Origin: Manganibacter manganicus
GTDB taxonomy: Bacteria > Pseudomonadota > Alphaproteobacteria > Rhizobiales > Rhizobiaceae
NCBI RefSeq assembly: GCF_002075885.1
Contig: NZ_MDET01000019.1
Span: 1-64,000 of the forward strand
Reading direction: 5' to 3'
DNA length: 64,000 nt
Each line of letters starts with the position of its first letter. The first letter of the stretch is position 1. This document shows positions 49,867 to 57,959 of this stretch, one piece after another. The position numbers and the translations under genes were made by a program. Under the pieces are notes generated by a model that was not told the DNA's origin, did not search any database, and saw nothing but the letters and a program-made list of their open reading frames with translations.

Positions 49867-50469
49867 ATGGCTTTCGAACTACCCGCCCTGCCTTACGATT
49901 ACGAGGCGTTGCAGCCTTATATGTCGAAGGAGACGCTGGAATATCACCATGACAAGCACCACAAGGCCTATGTCGACAACGGCAACAAGCTGGCCGCCGA
50001 AGCAGGGATGGAAGGCAAGTCGCTGGAAGACATCATCAAGGAATCCTTCGGCAAGAATCCCGGCCTGTTCAACAATGCCGCCCAGCACTACAACCACGTC
50101 CATTTCTGGAAGTGGATGAGGAAAGGCGGCGGCGGCAACAAGCTGCCGGGCAAGTTGCAGAAGGCCTTCGATTCCGACCTCGGCGGCTATGACAAGTTCA
50201 AGGCCGATTTCGCCGCCGCCGGCGCGACGCAGTTCGGTTCGGGCTGGGCCTGGGTGGCCGTCAAGGACGGCAAGCTCCATGTCGGCAAGACGCCGAATGG
50301 CGAGAATCCGCTGGTCCATGGCGCGAAGCCGATCCTCGGCGTCGACGTATGGGAACACTCCTATTACATCGACTACCGCAATGCGCGGCCGAAATATCTC
50401 GAGGCCTTCATCGATAATCTCATCAACTGGGATTACGTGCTCGAATGTTACGAAAAGGCGACCGCCTGA
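49867..50469 (+). CDS. sodB: Superoxide dismutase, Fe/Mn family
   Basis: Product of 200 residues. Metal ligands are visible: HHDKHHKAYVDNGN, QHYNHVHFWKWM and DVWEHSYYIDYRNARPKYLEAF. GATQFGSGWAWV is the family core. No signal peptide is seen, so it is cytoplasmic. It removes superoxide. Iron versus manganese use is not decided by these motifs. It is a single gene, followed by two palindromic elements and a clear terminator. Confidence 0.95.
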   Translation: MAFELPALPYDYEALQPYMSKETLEYHHDKHHKAYVDNGNKLAAEAGMEGKSLEDIIKESFGKNPGLFNNAAQHYNHVHFWKWMRKGGGGNKLPGKLQKAFDSDLGGYDKFKADFAAAGATQFGSGWAWVAVKDGKLHVGKTPNGENPLVHGAKPILGVDVWEHSYYIDYRNARPKYLEAFIDNLINWDYVLECYEKATA

Positions 50470-50474
50470 TCTAG

Positions 50475-50522
50475 AGCATCGGACCGAAAAGTGGAATCCG
50501 GTTTTCGGGTTGTTCCGATGCT
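50475..50522. repeat. GAGCATCGGA-type nested palindrome
   Basis: Outer arms AGCATCGGA (50475-50483) and TCCGATGCT (50514-50522) pair perfectly. Inside are CCGAAAA (50484-50490) and TTTTCGG (50502-50508). The same element occurs at 54324. It lies 6 bp behind the sodB stop. Confidence 0.8.
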
Positions 50523-50533
50523 CCATCAAAGTG

Positions 50534-50577
50534 TTAGAGCGTCCTTTGTGCGTTCAATTGAACGCACGGCGCTCTAA
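50534..50577. repeat. GAGCG...CGCTC intergenic palindrome
   Basis: Arms TTAGAGC (50534-50540) and GCTCTAA (50571-50577) enclose a perfect 20-bp palindrome at 50548-50567 with centre CAATTG. It follows the previous element by 11 bp. A decayed relative lies at 46909. Confidence 0.75.
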
Positions 50578-50583
50578 TGGTGA

Positions 50584-50609
50584 AAACCCCGGTTCGCCGG
50601 GGTTTCTCT
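50584..50609 (+). terminator. Rho-independent terminator after sodB
   Basis: AAACCCCGG (50584-50592), loop TTCG, CCGGGGTTT (50597-50605), then CTCTT. A 9-bp perfect stem with a UUCG tetraloop and a T-rich tail, 115 bp behind the sodB stop. Confidence 0.8.
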
Positions 50610-50730
50610 TGTCTATCCGGTCATGGTCAAATTCATTTCACACAAGCGTGACAGGAAATTGCCGGAGATTTCCGTCACCTTCGTCCCGCTTATGACATCA
50701 AACGATTTTCCCCTGCACTGGAGCTCTGGA

Positions 50731-51168
50731 ATGAAGAAGCTTGTCCTCGCCATTTCCCTGCTTTCGTTCGCCGCTTCGACCGCCTTTGCCGACACGATTC
50801 TCGACCGGCAGGAATATATGAAGGAGCGCGGCAAACTGGTTAAGCAGATGGGCCAGATGGCCAAGGGCGAAACCGATTTCGACGCCGCCGCCGTGCTTAC
50901 GGCGTTGAAGGGCCTTGAGGCCAATGCCGAGAAATTCGATGCCGAGGCCATGTTCCCGGAAGGCAGCCTGGAGGGGGACACCACCGCCTCGCCGAAGATC
51001 TGGGAGGATTTTTCCGGCTTCAAGGCAGCGGAGGAGAAATATCTCGACGCCGTCAAGGGCGCGGTCGCGGCACCGCCAGGCGATCTCGATGCGCTCAAGG
51101 CCACGATGGGCACCATCGGCGGCGAATGTGGAGCCTGCCACAAGGCCTATCGTATCAAGAAAAGCTGA
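50731..51168 (+). CDS. Cytochrome c-prime/c556-type
   Basis: Product of 145 residues. The signal peptide MKKLVLAISLLSFAASTAFA is followed by a four-helix-bundle cytochrome with heme motif CGACH at 133-137 near the C-terminus, as in the c-prime/c556 family. YMKERGKLVKQMGQMAKGE is the typical first helix. It is periplasmic. Electron transfer or NO/O2 binding is possible. ATG 50731 follows GGAG and begins the signal. It lies 9 bp before a diheme cytochrome gene, so the pair is probably one unit. Confidence 0.9.
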   Translation: MKKLVLAISLLSFAASTAFADTILDRQEYMKERGKLVKQMGQMAKGETDFDAAAVLTALKGLEANAEKFDAEAMFPEGSLEGDTTASPKIWEDFSGFKAAEEKYLDAVKGAVAAPPGDLDALKATMGTIGGECGACHKAYRIKKS

Positions 51169-51177
51169 TTTCGGCTC

Positions 51178-52116
51178 ATGGCCTGGCTGAAGAAACTGGC
51201 CGGCACGGCGGCAGTCGTCGTGGCCGGCTGCGCGGTTGCGGGCTGGGTGCTGTCGGCGCCGGTCAAGCTCGATCGTGATACGCTGGCGCAACTCGGTCCC
51301 GGCGATGCCGCGAAGGGCGAGCGCATCTTTAACGCCGGCGGTTGCACCTCATGCCATGCCAAGCCGGGCGCCAAAGACGACGAACGGCTGCAACTCGGCG
51401 GCGGACTGGAACTCAAGACCGCCTTCGGCACCTTCGTCGCGCCCAATATCTCGCAGGACGAGAATGACGGAATTGGCGCCTGGTCGATAGCGGATTTCGC
51501 CAACGCCATGTTGAAGGGCGTCGGCCCTTCGGGCGAAAACCTGTACCCGGCTTTTCCCTATCCGTCCTATGCGCGCATGAAGCCGTCCGACGTCGCCGAC
51601 CTCTATGTCTTCATGCAGACATTGCCCGCCGTTTCGGGCAAAGCGCCGCCCCACAAACTGGGCTTTCCCTTCAACATTCGCCGTGGCGTCGGCTTATGGA
51701 AGCGGCTCTACCTCAGCGACAAGCCGGTGATCGAATTTGCCGCCGGCACGCCGGATGTGGTTCTTGCCGGCCGCTATCTGGTCGAAGGGCCGGGGCATTG
51801 CGGCGAATGTCACACGCCACGCGATGCGGGCGGCGGCAGCAGAAAAGGCGAATGGCTGGCCGGCGCCGTTGCCGCCGAGGGCGAGGGGATCATACCCAAC
51901 ATCACCACCGGTCCGGGCGGCATCGAAGACTGGTCGGCCGCCGACATCGCCAGCTATCTCGAAACCGGCTTCACGCCGGACTTCGACACGGTCGGCGGCG
52001 CGATGGTGGATGTGCAGGAAAACATGGCCAGGCTGACGCCGGACGACCGCGCGGCGATCGCCGCCTATCTCAAGGCCATCCCGCCTCATCCGAACGGCTA
52101 TCCGGCACGGAAATGA
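51178..52116 (+). CDS. Diheme cytochrome c
   Basis: Product of 312 residues with an uncleaved or cleaved N-terminal hydrophobic segment (about 5-27). Two class I cytochrome domains follow: CTSCH at 56-60 and CGECH at 208-212. Each has a distal-ligand region (SIADFANAMLKGVGPSG... and SAADIASYLETG...). Such diheme proteins are found as the cytochrome subunit of alcohol or aldehyde dehydrogenases and in respiratory chains. No dehydrogenase is adjacent. It may pass electrons to or from the preceding cytochrome c-prime, judged by the 9-bp spacing. Confidence 0.88.
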   Translation: MAWLKKLAGTAAVVVAGCAVAGWVLSAPVKLDRDTLAQLGPGDAAKGERIFNAGGCTSCHAKPGAKDDERLQLGGGLELKTAFGTFVAPNISQDENDGIGAWSIADFANAMLKGVGPSGENLYPAFPYPSYARMKPSDVADLYVFMQTLPAVSGKAPPHKLGFPFNIRRGVGLWKRLYLSDKPVIEFAAGTPDVVLAGRYLVEGPGHCGECHTPRDAGGGSRKGEWLAGAVAAEGEGIIPNITTGPGGIEDWSAADIASYLETGFTPDFDTVGGAMVDVQENMARLTPDDRAAIAAYLKAIPPHPNGYPARK

Positions 52117-52176
52117 AAGATGGCGGCCGGCCAGAGGGGGTAAAAAGCCGACAGTATCCCGCCTCTCATTTCAAAT

Positions 52177-54279
52177 CTACGCCTTGCCCGCCACTTTCAG
52201 CGCGAAGGCGTAGGTGTAGGCAATTTCTTCCAGCCGTGAGAAGCGCCCGGAAGCTCCGGCGTGGCCGGCATCCATATTGATCTTGAACAGCACCGGATTG
52301 TCGCCGCTTTTCAATTCGCGCAGCCGCGCCACCCATTTCGCCGGCTCCCAATAGGTCACGCGCGGATCGGTAAGGCCGGCGACCGCCAGGATCGGCGGAT
52401 AGGCGAGCGCCGCGACATTGTCATAGGGCGAATAGGCGGCGATGATGCGGTAATCCTCCTCCGAGGCGATCGGATTTCCCCATTCCGGCCATTCGGGCGG
52501 CGTCAGCGGCAGGCTGGCATCGAGCATGGTGGTCAGCACATCGACGAATGGCACTTCGGCGATAATGCCGCCAAACGCTTGCGGCGCCATATTGGCAATC
52601 GCGCCCATCAGCATGCCGCCGGCCGAACCGCCCTGCGCCACGATGCGGTCATGCGCGGTATAGTTCTGCCCAACCAGATGCTTCGCACAGGCGATGAAAT
52701 CGGTGAAGGTATTGCGCTTCGCCGCCCGCTTGCCATCGTCGTACCAGCCATAGCCCTTGTCCTTGCCGCCGCGCACATGGGCGATGGCATAGACGAAGCC
52801 GCGATCGACCAGCGACAGGCAGTTGGTGTTGAAGGCCGCCGGAATGGTGATGCCGTAGGAGCCGTAGCCATAGAGCAGGCAGGGCGCGGTGCCGTCGAGC
52901 GGCGTGTCGCGGCGGTAGAGCAGCGAGATCGGCACCAGTTCGCCATCTTCGGCAGGCGCCATCAGCCGCCGCGTCACATAGTCGGCGGGGTTGTGGCCGG
53001 AAGGCACTTCCTGCGTCTTGAGAAGCGTGCGCTCGCGCGTGCGCATGTTGTAGTCGTACACCTGCGCCGGCGTGGTCATCGAGGAATAGGAGAAGCGGAT
53101 CACCTCGGTGTCGTATTCATAGGCACCCGCCAGGCCGAGCGAGAATGCCTCCTCGTCGAACGAGATGGTGTGTTCCTCATCGGTTGTGCGGTCGCGCACG
53201 ACGATGCGCGGCAGCCCGTCCTTGCGCTCCAGCCGCACCATATGATCCTTGAAGCCGAGCACCGAAAGGATCAGCCGTCCTGGTTCGTGCGCCACCAGTT
53301 CGCGCCAGTTCGCGCGCGAGGGATCGGCGACCGGCGCGGTCATGATCTTGAAATCCTTGGCGCCGTCGGCATTGGTCAGGATGAAAAAGACGTCGCCGCC
53401 TTCCTCGAGATCGTATTGCAGCCCGGTTTCGCGCGCGCAGACGAGTTTCGGTTCGGCATCGGGCCGGCTGGCGTCGAGAATGCGATACTCCGACGTTTCG
53501 TGGTCGTTGATGCCGATGAGCACCCAGCGATTGTCGCGCGTGCCGCCGACACCCATGAAGAAGCCGGGGTCGGTTTCTTCATAGACCAGCCGGTCATTGG
53601 CCGGTTCGTCGCCGAGCATGTGAAAAAAAAGTTTCGACGGCCGATGATTGGGGTCGAGCCGCGTATAATAAAAGCCGTCATTGGCGGCATTCCACACACC
53701 GCCGCCGCCAGTATCGGACACGCTGTCGGCAAGATCGGTGCCGGCGGCCAGATCGCGCACCTTCAGAGTGAAGAACTCGGAGCCCTTGTCGTCGAAGCTC
53801 CACAAAAGACGGGCGTGGTCGGCGGAATGATCGACGCCGCCGAGGCGGAAATAGGCTTTGCCCTCGGCTTCGGCGTCGCCATCGAGCAGGATGACTTCCT
53901 CTCCGCCGTCGCGCGGCGTGCGGAAATAACGCGGCTGTTCGCCGCCGAGTCGGAAGGACGAACCATAGGCGTAAGGTCCATCCTTCATCGGCACGGAAGA
54001 GTCGTCCTCCTTGATGCGGCCCTTCATTTCGGCAAACAGGGTTTTTTGCAGTCCCTTCGTTTCGGCCATCAACTCTGCCTGATAGGCATTTTCGGCGTCG
54101 AGATGGAGGCGGATTTGCGGGTCGAGAAGGGACGGATCGCGAAACACCTCCTGCCAATTGCCGGCCCGCAGCCAGGCAAATTCGTCGCTGCGGGTCACGC
54201 CGTGATGTGTGTCCTGCACCGGGCGCTTTTCTGCGCGAGGAGGCGTGGCTGCGGCAAAACTCGTGTTTTTGGTCATCAT
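52177..54279 (-). CDS. Oligopeptidase B (S9 prolyl oligopeptidase family)
   Basis: Serine peptidase of 700 residues cutting after Arg/Lys in short peptides. The beta-propeller N-terminal part includes THHGVTRSDEFAWLRAGNW. The hydrolase part has YGSYGITIPAAFN and RGGKDKGYGWYDDGKRAAKRNTFTDF. The nucleophile is GGSAGGMLMG (Ser552), with LTDPRV (Asp638) and DAGHAG (His673) completing the triad. No signal peptide, so cytoplasmic. Two ATGs stand at 54279 and 54276. The frame continues upstream through the palindromic repeat but is not family-like there. Confidence 0.93.
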   Translation of the reverse strand: MMTKNTSFAAATPPRAEKRPVQDTHHGVTRSDEFAWLRAGNWQEVFRDPSLLDPQIRLHLDAENAYQAELMAETKGLQKTLFAEMKGRIKEDDSSVPMKDGPYAYGSSFRLGGEQPRYFRTPRDGGEEVILLDGDAEAEGKAYFRLGGVDHSADHARLLWSFDDKGSEFFTLKVRDLAAGTDLADSVSDTGGGGVWNAANDGFYYTRLDPNHRPSKLFFHMLGDEPANDRLVYEETDPGFFMGVGGTRDNRWVLIGINDHETSEYRILDASRPDAEPKLVCARETGLQYDLEEGGDVFFILTNADGAKDFKIMTAPVADPSRANWRELVAHEPGRLILSVLGFKDHMVRLERKDGLPRIVVRDRTTDEEHTISFDEEAFSLGLAGAYEYDTEVIRFSYSSMTTPAQVYDYNMRTRERTLLKTQEVPSGHNPADYVTRRLMAPAEDGELVPISLLYRRDTPLDGTAPCLLYGYGSYGITIPAAFNTNCLSLVDRGFVYAIAHVRGGKDKGYGWYDDGKRAAKRNTFTDFIACAKHLVGQNYTAHDRIVAQGGSAGGMLMGAIANMAPQAFGGIIAEVPFVDVLTTMLDASLPLTPPEWPEWGNPIASEEDYRIIAAYSPYDNVAALAYPPILAVAGLTDPRVTYWEPAKWVARLRELKSGDNPVLFKINMDAGHAGASGRFSRLEEIAYTYAFALKVAGKA

Positions 54280-54323
54280 CTTCCCTGGATTTGCAAATGC
54301 CGAATGAGCACGCCTATGCCTAG

Positions 54324-54369
54324 AGCATCGGACCGAAAAGTGGAAACCGGTTTTCGGATAATCCGATGC
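54324..54369. repeat. GAGCATCGGA-type nested palindrome (second copy)
   Basis: AGCATCGGA (54324-54332), CCGAAAA (54333-54339), TTTTCGG (54351-54357) and TCCGATGC (54362-54369) repeat the layout of the element at 50475 with only small differences in the loop. It lies in the leader of the oligopeptidase B gene. Confidence 0.8.
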
Positions 54370-54739
54370 GGCGGAAAAGTCGAAGGTGCGCGCCTTGGTT
54401 CGGTCACAATTGAGTCGCGTAAAACCTATCCGAGCAAATAGCTTTTGCCGTTCGCCGTGCATCTATAAGCGATTTAACATGTATTCGGGGGACCGAGCGG
54501 CGGTTGTGAGGAATTTCCGTCACGCCATTACAAAGAGTTGTAATTCTTTGTCATTGAATCAGGGTAATGGGCGAATGATTCTTTTGTGTTTTGTATAGAT
54601 CACAAAGAACGAATTGACTTGTTGCTCGACAAGCCTCATTAACGCTCTCATCGAATCCCGCGGCAAGCTTTGGTATGGATCGCACCGTCTCCTCTACCGG
54701 GCAATTGTGAACAGTATCTCTCGTTGAGGCCAGAACGAC
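54370..54739. promoter_or_regulatory. A+T-rich control region of mucR
   Basis: No gene is seen in these 370 bp. Bases 54505-54640 are A+T-rich. They hold an inverted repeat ACAAAGA (54531-54537) / TCTTTGT (54546-54552) and a second ACAAAGA at 54601-54607. MucR/Ros proteins repress their own gene through A+T-rich sites, so autoregulation here is likely. GAGG at 54726-54729 is the only ribosome-site candidate. Confidence 0.5.
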
Positions 54740-55165
54740 ATGGACAATACAGAAACGACCCCGCGAAACAGCGACACGCTGATCGAGCTGACCGCAGATG
54801 TGGTTGCGGCCTATGTCAGCAACAATCCGGTTCCGGTTGGTGAATTGCCCAATCTGATCGCCGATATTCATGCCGCGCTCGGGCGGGTCGGCACGCCGGC
54901 CGAGCAGCCGGCCGCGGAAAAGCAGAAGCCGGCCGTCAATCCGAAGCGCTCGGTGCACGACGATTATATCGTGTGCCTGGAGGACGGGAAGAAGTTCAAA
55001 TCGCTCAAGCGTCACCTGATGACGCATTATGATCTGACCCCTGAACAGTACCGCGAAAAATGGGGCCTGGACGCCAATTATCCGATGGTCGCGCCTAATT
55101 ATGCGGCAGCGCGCTCCAAGCTGGCCAAGAAGATGGGGCTGGGTCGCAAGCCGAAGGCTCGCTGA
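54740..55165 (+). CDS. mucR: MucR/Ros-family zinc-finger transcriptional regulator
   Basis: Product of 141 residues. The N-terminal oligomerisation half ([34 protein letters not shown]) is followed by the Ros finger [33 protein letters not shown]. The zinc ligands would be Cys79, Asp82, His92 and His96: Asp replaces the second Cys of Agrobacterium Ros, as known for MucR. The C-terminal [22 protein letters not shown] is conserved. These proteins act as H-NS-like repressors of exopolysaccharide, motility and cell-cycle genes in rhizobia and Brucella. Targets in this window could include the polysaccharide and pilus genes, an inference only. Confidence 0.96.
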   Translation: MDNTETTPRNSDTLIELTADVVAAYVSNNPVPVGELPNLIADIHAALGRVGTPAEQPAAEKQKPAVNPKRSVHDDYIVCLEDGKKFKSLKRHLMTHYDLTPEQYREKWGLDANYPMVAPNYAAARSKLAKKMGLGRKPKAR

Positions 55166-55195
55166 ACGGCGCGGGCCTTCAAGGCCAAGCTCTCT

Positions 55196-55546
55196 TTATG
55201 GCTGTGAGTCGCGGCGCCTTCGGGCGCCGTTTGGTTTTGCGGCCCGCGCGGCGTTCCGCTTCGGTGGAATGCCGGCCGCTTCGCGCAGCATATCCAGCAC
55301 CTGTTTCAGCGCGATGTGACGGTTGAGATCATAGGTCCAGTGACGGCGCATGCCGCGCAGCCGCTCTCGCTCCAGCGCGCGCGTGATGCGGCCCATCAAT
55401 TGCAGCCGCACCGTTGGCGCAGCCGCCAGCGCATGGGCGAGATCGACGCCGCATGCCAGTTGCAGTGCCGCGATCCTCGTCGCCATTGCGGCCTCGGCTT
55501 GTTTGCGCGCCCCGAAGTTCTTTGCATCCTGCTGGAATTGTCCCAT
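55196..55546 (-). CDS. Small basic conserved-type protein of unknown function
   Basis: Product of 116 residues, all helical in appearance: MGQFQQDAKNFGARKQAEA, LQLACGVDLAHALAAAPTV, then RITRALERERLRGMRRHWTYDLNRHIALKQVLDMLREAAG and a very basic tail (RNAARAAKPNGARRRRD). No family was recognised with certainty. It ends 30 bp from the mucR stop, and its last codons contain the mucR terminator hairpin. ATG 55546 is chosen; the frame extends to 55594. RNA or DNA contact is suggested by the basic residues only. Confidence 0.6.
   Translation of the reverse strand: MGQFQQDAKNFGARKQAEAAMATRIAALQLACGVDLAHALAAAPTVRLQLMGRITRALERERLRGMRRHWTYDLNRHIALKQVLDMLREAAGIPPKRNAARAAKPNGARRRRDSQP
55212..55238 (+). 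terminator. Rho-independent terminator of mucR, inside the convergent gene
   Basis: CGGCGCC (55212-55218), loop TTCG, GGCGCCG (55223-55229), then TTTGGTTTT. The 7-bp G+C-rich stem with a UUCG loop and a T-rich tail lies 46 bp behind the mucR stop. It overlaps the 3' coding end of the minus-strand gene at 55196-55546. Confidence 0.75.
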
Positions 55547-55658
55547 CGAACTGGTCTCCCTTGGTGAGGCCGCCATGATCTGGGCAGTCGGCAAGGGTGT
55601 GGATAAGAAGCGTCGATCCTGGTTGGTGAGAAATCAAAATTTTCTTTTTGGAACAAGG

Positions 55659-55672
55659 AGTTGGGAAATCCC
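55659..55672. promoter_or_regulatory. Small dyad in the DnaA-IV-like gene promoter region
   Basis: TTGGGA-AA-TCCCAA sits in an A+T-rich stretch (55630-55700) 84 bp upstream of the DnaA-IV-like gene. It is a possible operator; nothing else in the 209-bp spacer is recognised. Confidence 0.35.
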
Positions 55673-55755
55673 AAAAATAAATAATGTTCCGCTTTTGTTC
55701 ACAGTTGCGGGCCAGTCGAGTATAAGGAACATATTCCTATCGAGGAGAATGTTTC

Positions 55756-56172
55756 GTGCCACCTGCCACAGCCATCAGCGAAGACCCACCCAATCACGAA
55801 GATCACGCCGAAACGGCGTCGACTGCCCTCCGGCCTGCGCCGAAGCGGCGCGACGAGATGGCGCTCGATAGCTGTGAATGCCTGATCGATATCGGCTCGG
55901 CGTTGTTTTCCCTGCCGAGCAAAGATCTGCGCAAGGCCGGCCGCAGCGCCCTGCCGGTGTCGCGGGTGCGCCAGATCATGATGTATGTCGCCCATGTCGT
56001 GCTGAAACTGTCGATGATGGAGGTCGGCCGAGGCTTCGGGCGCGACCGCACTACGGTGCTGCATGCCTGCCAGATGATCGAGGACATGCGTGAGGACCCG
56101 GATTTCGATCAACTCGTGCTGGTGGTGGAACGCGTCGCGCACGCCGCCTTCCGCGACCGGATCGGTCTTTGA
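55756..56172 (+). CDS. Stand-alone DnaA domain-IV-like DNA-binding protein
   Basis: Product of 138 residues. Residues 1-35 are polar and probably disordered. Residues about 65-115 match the C-terminal DNA-binding domain of the replication initiator DnaA: SRVRQIMMYVAHVVLKLSMMEVGRGF followed by GRDRTTVLHACQMIEDMR, the DnaA signature GGRDHTTVLHA with small changes. No AAA+ domain is present. It should bind DnaA-box-like DNA, and could compete with or mark DnaA sites, but no function is known to me. It overlaps the ribosome site of the next gene (12 bp between stop and start), so it forms a unit with the DUF6456 protein. Confidence 0.8.
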   Translation: MPPATAISEDPPNHEDHAETASTALRPAPKRRDEMALDSCECLIDIGSALFSLPSKDLRKAGRSALPVSRVRQIMMYVAHVVLKLSMMEVGRGFGRDRTTVLHACQMIEDMREDPDFDQLVLVVERVAHAAFRDRIGL

Positions 56173-56183
56173 GGAGGAGCATG

Positions 56184-56969
56184 ATGGCGATTGACGACAC
56201 TGCCATCCGTGTATTGCGCTTCCTGGCCAAAGGGACGGCAACGGTGCAATCGGCGGCCATGCGCGGCAGGGTTCTGCTGGTCTCGGCCGAGCGCGGGGCG
56301 CTCGCGCTGCCCGGCGATCTGCTTGACCGGCTGGTGCGAGAGAAACTGCTGGTTCGCTCAAGACTGGAGGTCGCGCTGTCGCCGGAAGGTACGATGCTGG
56401 CCGCGCGCCTTGCGACGCACCGCCGGCAGGCCGGGGAGGTCGGGGTGGTGAGCGTCGAGATGGATGGGAAGCCGGTCGCGGCGCTCGCCAATCTTTTGGA
56501 ATCGCCGCTGGCGCAACTTGTCCGGCGCAGGACGAAGACCGGTGCGCCGTTTTTAACTGCACGCGAATTCGAGGCCGGCGAGCGCCTGCGCGCCGATTAT
56601 ACGCGCGGCAACATCATGCCGCGTATGGGCGCCAATTGGATCGCCAGCGTGGCATCCGGCAAAAGGGCAGGTGGCGACACGGCGGAATTGACGGATGTCG
56701 CGCTTGCCGCGCGTCTGCGTGTCGAAAAGGCGATTGCCGCCGTCGGTCCCGAACTTTCGGGCGTGCTGATCGACATTTGCTGCTTCCTGAAAGGCATGGA
56801 ACTGGTCGAGACGGAGCGCGGCTGGCCGGTGCGTTCGGCTAAGATCGTCCTGAAGACGGCACTGGCGGCTCTTGCACGGCATTATTTTCCACAGGATTCC
56901 GTGCATGGTTCGCGGCCCGCCACCCTGCATTGGGGCACGGAGGACTATCGGCCGAAGCTGCGTGCATAA
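56184..56969 (+). CDS. DUF6456-domain protein
   Basis: Product of 261 residues. The N-terminal 85 residues look like a winged-helix fold (AIRVLRFLAKGTATVQSAA, LPGDLLDRLVREKLLV, EVALSPEGTMLAARLAT). The C-terminal half has the DUF6456 features ESPLAQLVRRRTKTGAPFLTAREFEAGERLRADYTRGNIMPRMGANW, then ALAARLRVEKAIAAVGPELSGVLIDICCFLKGMELVE and RGWPVRSAKIVLKTALAALARHY. No enzyme motif is visible. GAGGAGG at 56171-56177 favours ATG 56184 over ATG 56181. It is coupled to the DnaA-IV-like gene upstream and converges on sufE with a 9-bp gap. Confidence 0.8.
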   Translation: MAIDDTAIRVLRFLAKGTATVQSAAMRGRVLLVSAERGALALPGDLLDRLVREKLLVRSRLEVALSPEGTMLAARLATHRRQAGEVGVVSVEMDGKPVAALANLLESPLAQLVRRRTKTGAPFLTAREFEAGERLRADYTRGNIMPRMGANWIASVASGKRAGGDTAELTDVALAARLRVEKAIAAVGPELSGVLIDICCFLKGMELVETERGWPVRSAKIVLKTALAALARHYFPQDSVHGSRPATLHWGTEDYRPKLRA

Positions 56970-56978
56970 GGTGGATGC

Positions 56979-57407
56979 TCAGGCGTTCTGCCGGAGCGCC
57001 ATTCCCGCATCATGGCGGATGCGCCTGACCATGGAGCGCAGCCCGTTCGAGCGCTGTGACGACAAATGCTCGTCGAGCCCAAGCGCTTTCAGCGTGTCTT
57101 CTGCATCGGTGGCGACGATCTCGCTGGCTTTGCGGCCGGAATAAAGTGCGAGCACGATGGCGACAAGGCCGCGCACGATATGCGCATCCGAATCGCCCTG
57201 GAACGTCACGATCGGGTCCGGCCCGTCACCATATTCGGTTATCAGCCAGACCTGACTGACGCAGCCCGATACCTTGTTTGCCGGCGTGCGCCCGGTATCC
57301 GGGAATTCGGACAGATCTTCACCTAGTTCGATGACGTAGCGATAGCGGTCTTCCCACTCGTCGAGCAGGGCGAAGTCGTCGCAAATTGATTGAATGGTCG
57401 GGCTCAT
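56979..57407 (-). CDS. sufE: SufE-family cysteine desulfuration protein
   Basis: Product of 142 residues. DDFALLDEWEDRYRYVIELGEDL is the SufE start, and NKVSGCVSQVWLI carries the sulfur-accepting Cys49. FQGDSDAHIVRGLVAIVLALYSGRKASEI and SSQRSNGLRSMVRRIR complete the family pattern. SufE takes sulfane sulfur from SufS for iron-sulfur cluster assembly. The other suf genes are not here. ATG 57407 is preferred because MSPTIQSICDDF is the typical beginning. Confidence 0.93.
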   Translation of the reverse strand: MSPTIQSICDDFALLDEWEDRYRYVIELGEDLSEFPDTGRTPANKVSGCVSQVWLITEYGDGPDPIVTFQGDSDAHIVRGLVAIVLALYSGRKASEIVATDAEDTLKALGLDEHLSSQRSNGLRSMVRRIRHDAGMALRQNA

Positions 57408-57551
57408 ACGCCGCATATAGGCGCAGCGCGTGCCGGCGTCACGGAAAAAGCCCGCCGCCTTACGGAAAAAGAAGGCACCGCAGGTATCGAGAGGGCAGGC
57501 AGGCTGCGGCGACGCTCAAAGCCGATGCGCACCGGTGGAGATGGGAAGACC

Positions 57552-57959
57552 TCACCTCGCAGCCGGAATATTGACCTCAGCCGGCAATACAGTGGCGGTG
57601 CCCGACATCCTGTCGCCCGCAACCCTTTCGCTTGTGGTCGGGCGTTCGATGGCCTCGGCTTCCATCGGCACGCTACCGGTCAATGTCGTTGTGTCGGGAG
57701 TTGGCTTGTCCTCTTCAAGCAGGTCACTCGCGATGCGCGCGGCCTCGCCGGCGCGGGTGGTAATCGTCTGGATGGCGGATTTGCCGGTTTCGCAGACATC
57801 CGGCTTGCGCTCGCAGATGCCGGCGAGATCGCCGACGGCTTCGCGCGCCGCCATCAGTGCCTGGATCGGCCCGACGGTATTCCCGGTTCCGGCAGTTCCC
57901 AGAGGCAGCAGCAACAGCACCAAAGAGAACCAGAACACCATTCGGATGAGGAAGAACAT
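57552..57959 (-). CDS. DUF5330-type single-pass membrane protein
   Basis: Product of 135 residues with one N-terminal membrane helix (MFFLIRMVFWFSLVLLLLPL). A short periplasmic part has two cysteines (ICERKPDVCETG), and a Thr/Pro-rich tail follows. The ICxRxPDVCxTG pattern is what I recall of rhizobial DUF5330 proteins. Function is unknown. ATG 57959 opens directly into the helix; the frame continues upstream to 58028. It is 144 bp downstream of nothing on its strand and divergent from the histidine kinase. Confidence 0.7.
   Translation of the reverse strand: MFFLIRMVFWFSLVLLLLPLGTAGTGNTVGPIQALMAAREAVGDLAGICERKPDVCETGKSAIQTITTRAGEAARIASDLLEEDKPTPDTTTLTGSVPMEAEAIERPTTSERVAGDRMSGTATVLPAEVNIPAAR

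Noticed and set aside
52261-54441. 726-codon frame opposite oligopeptidase B
   Set aside because: Antisense shadow; no domain, skewed composition.
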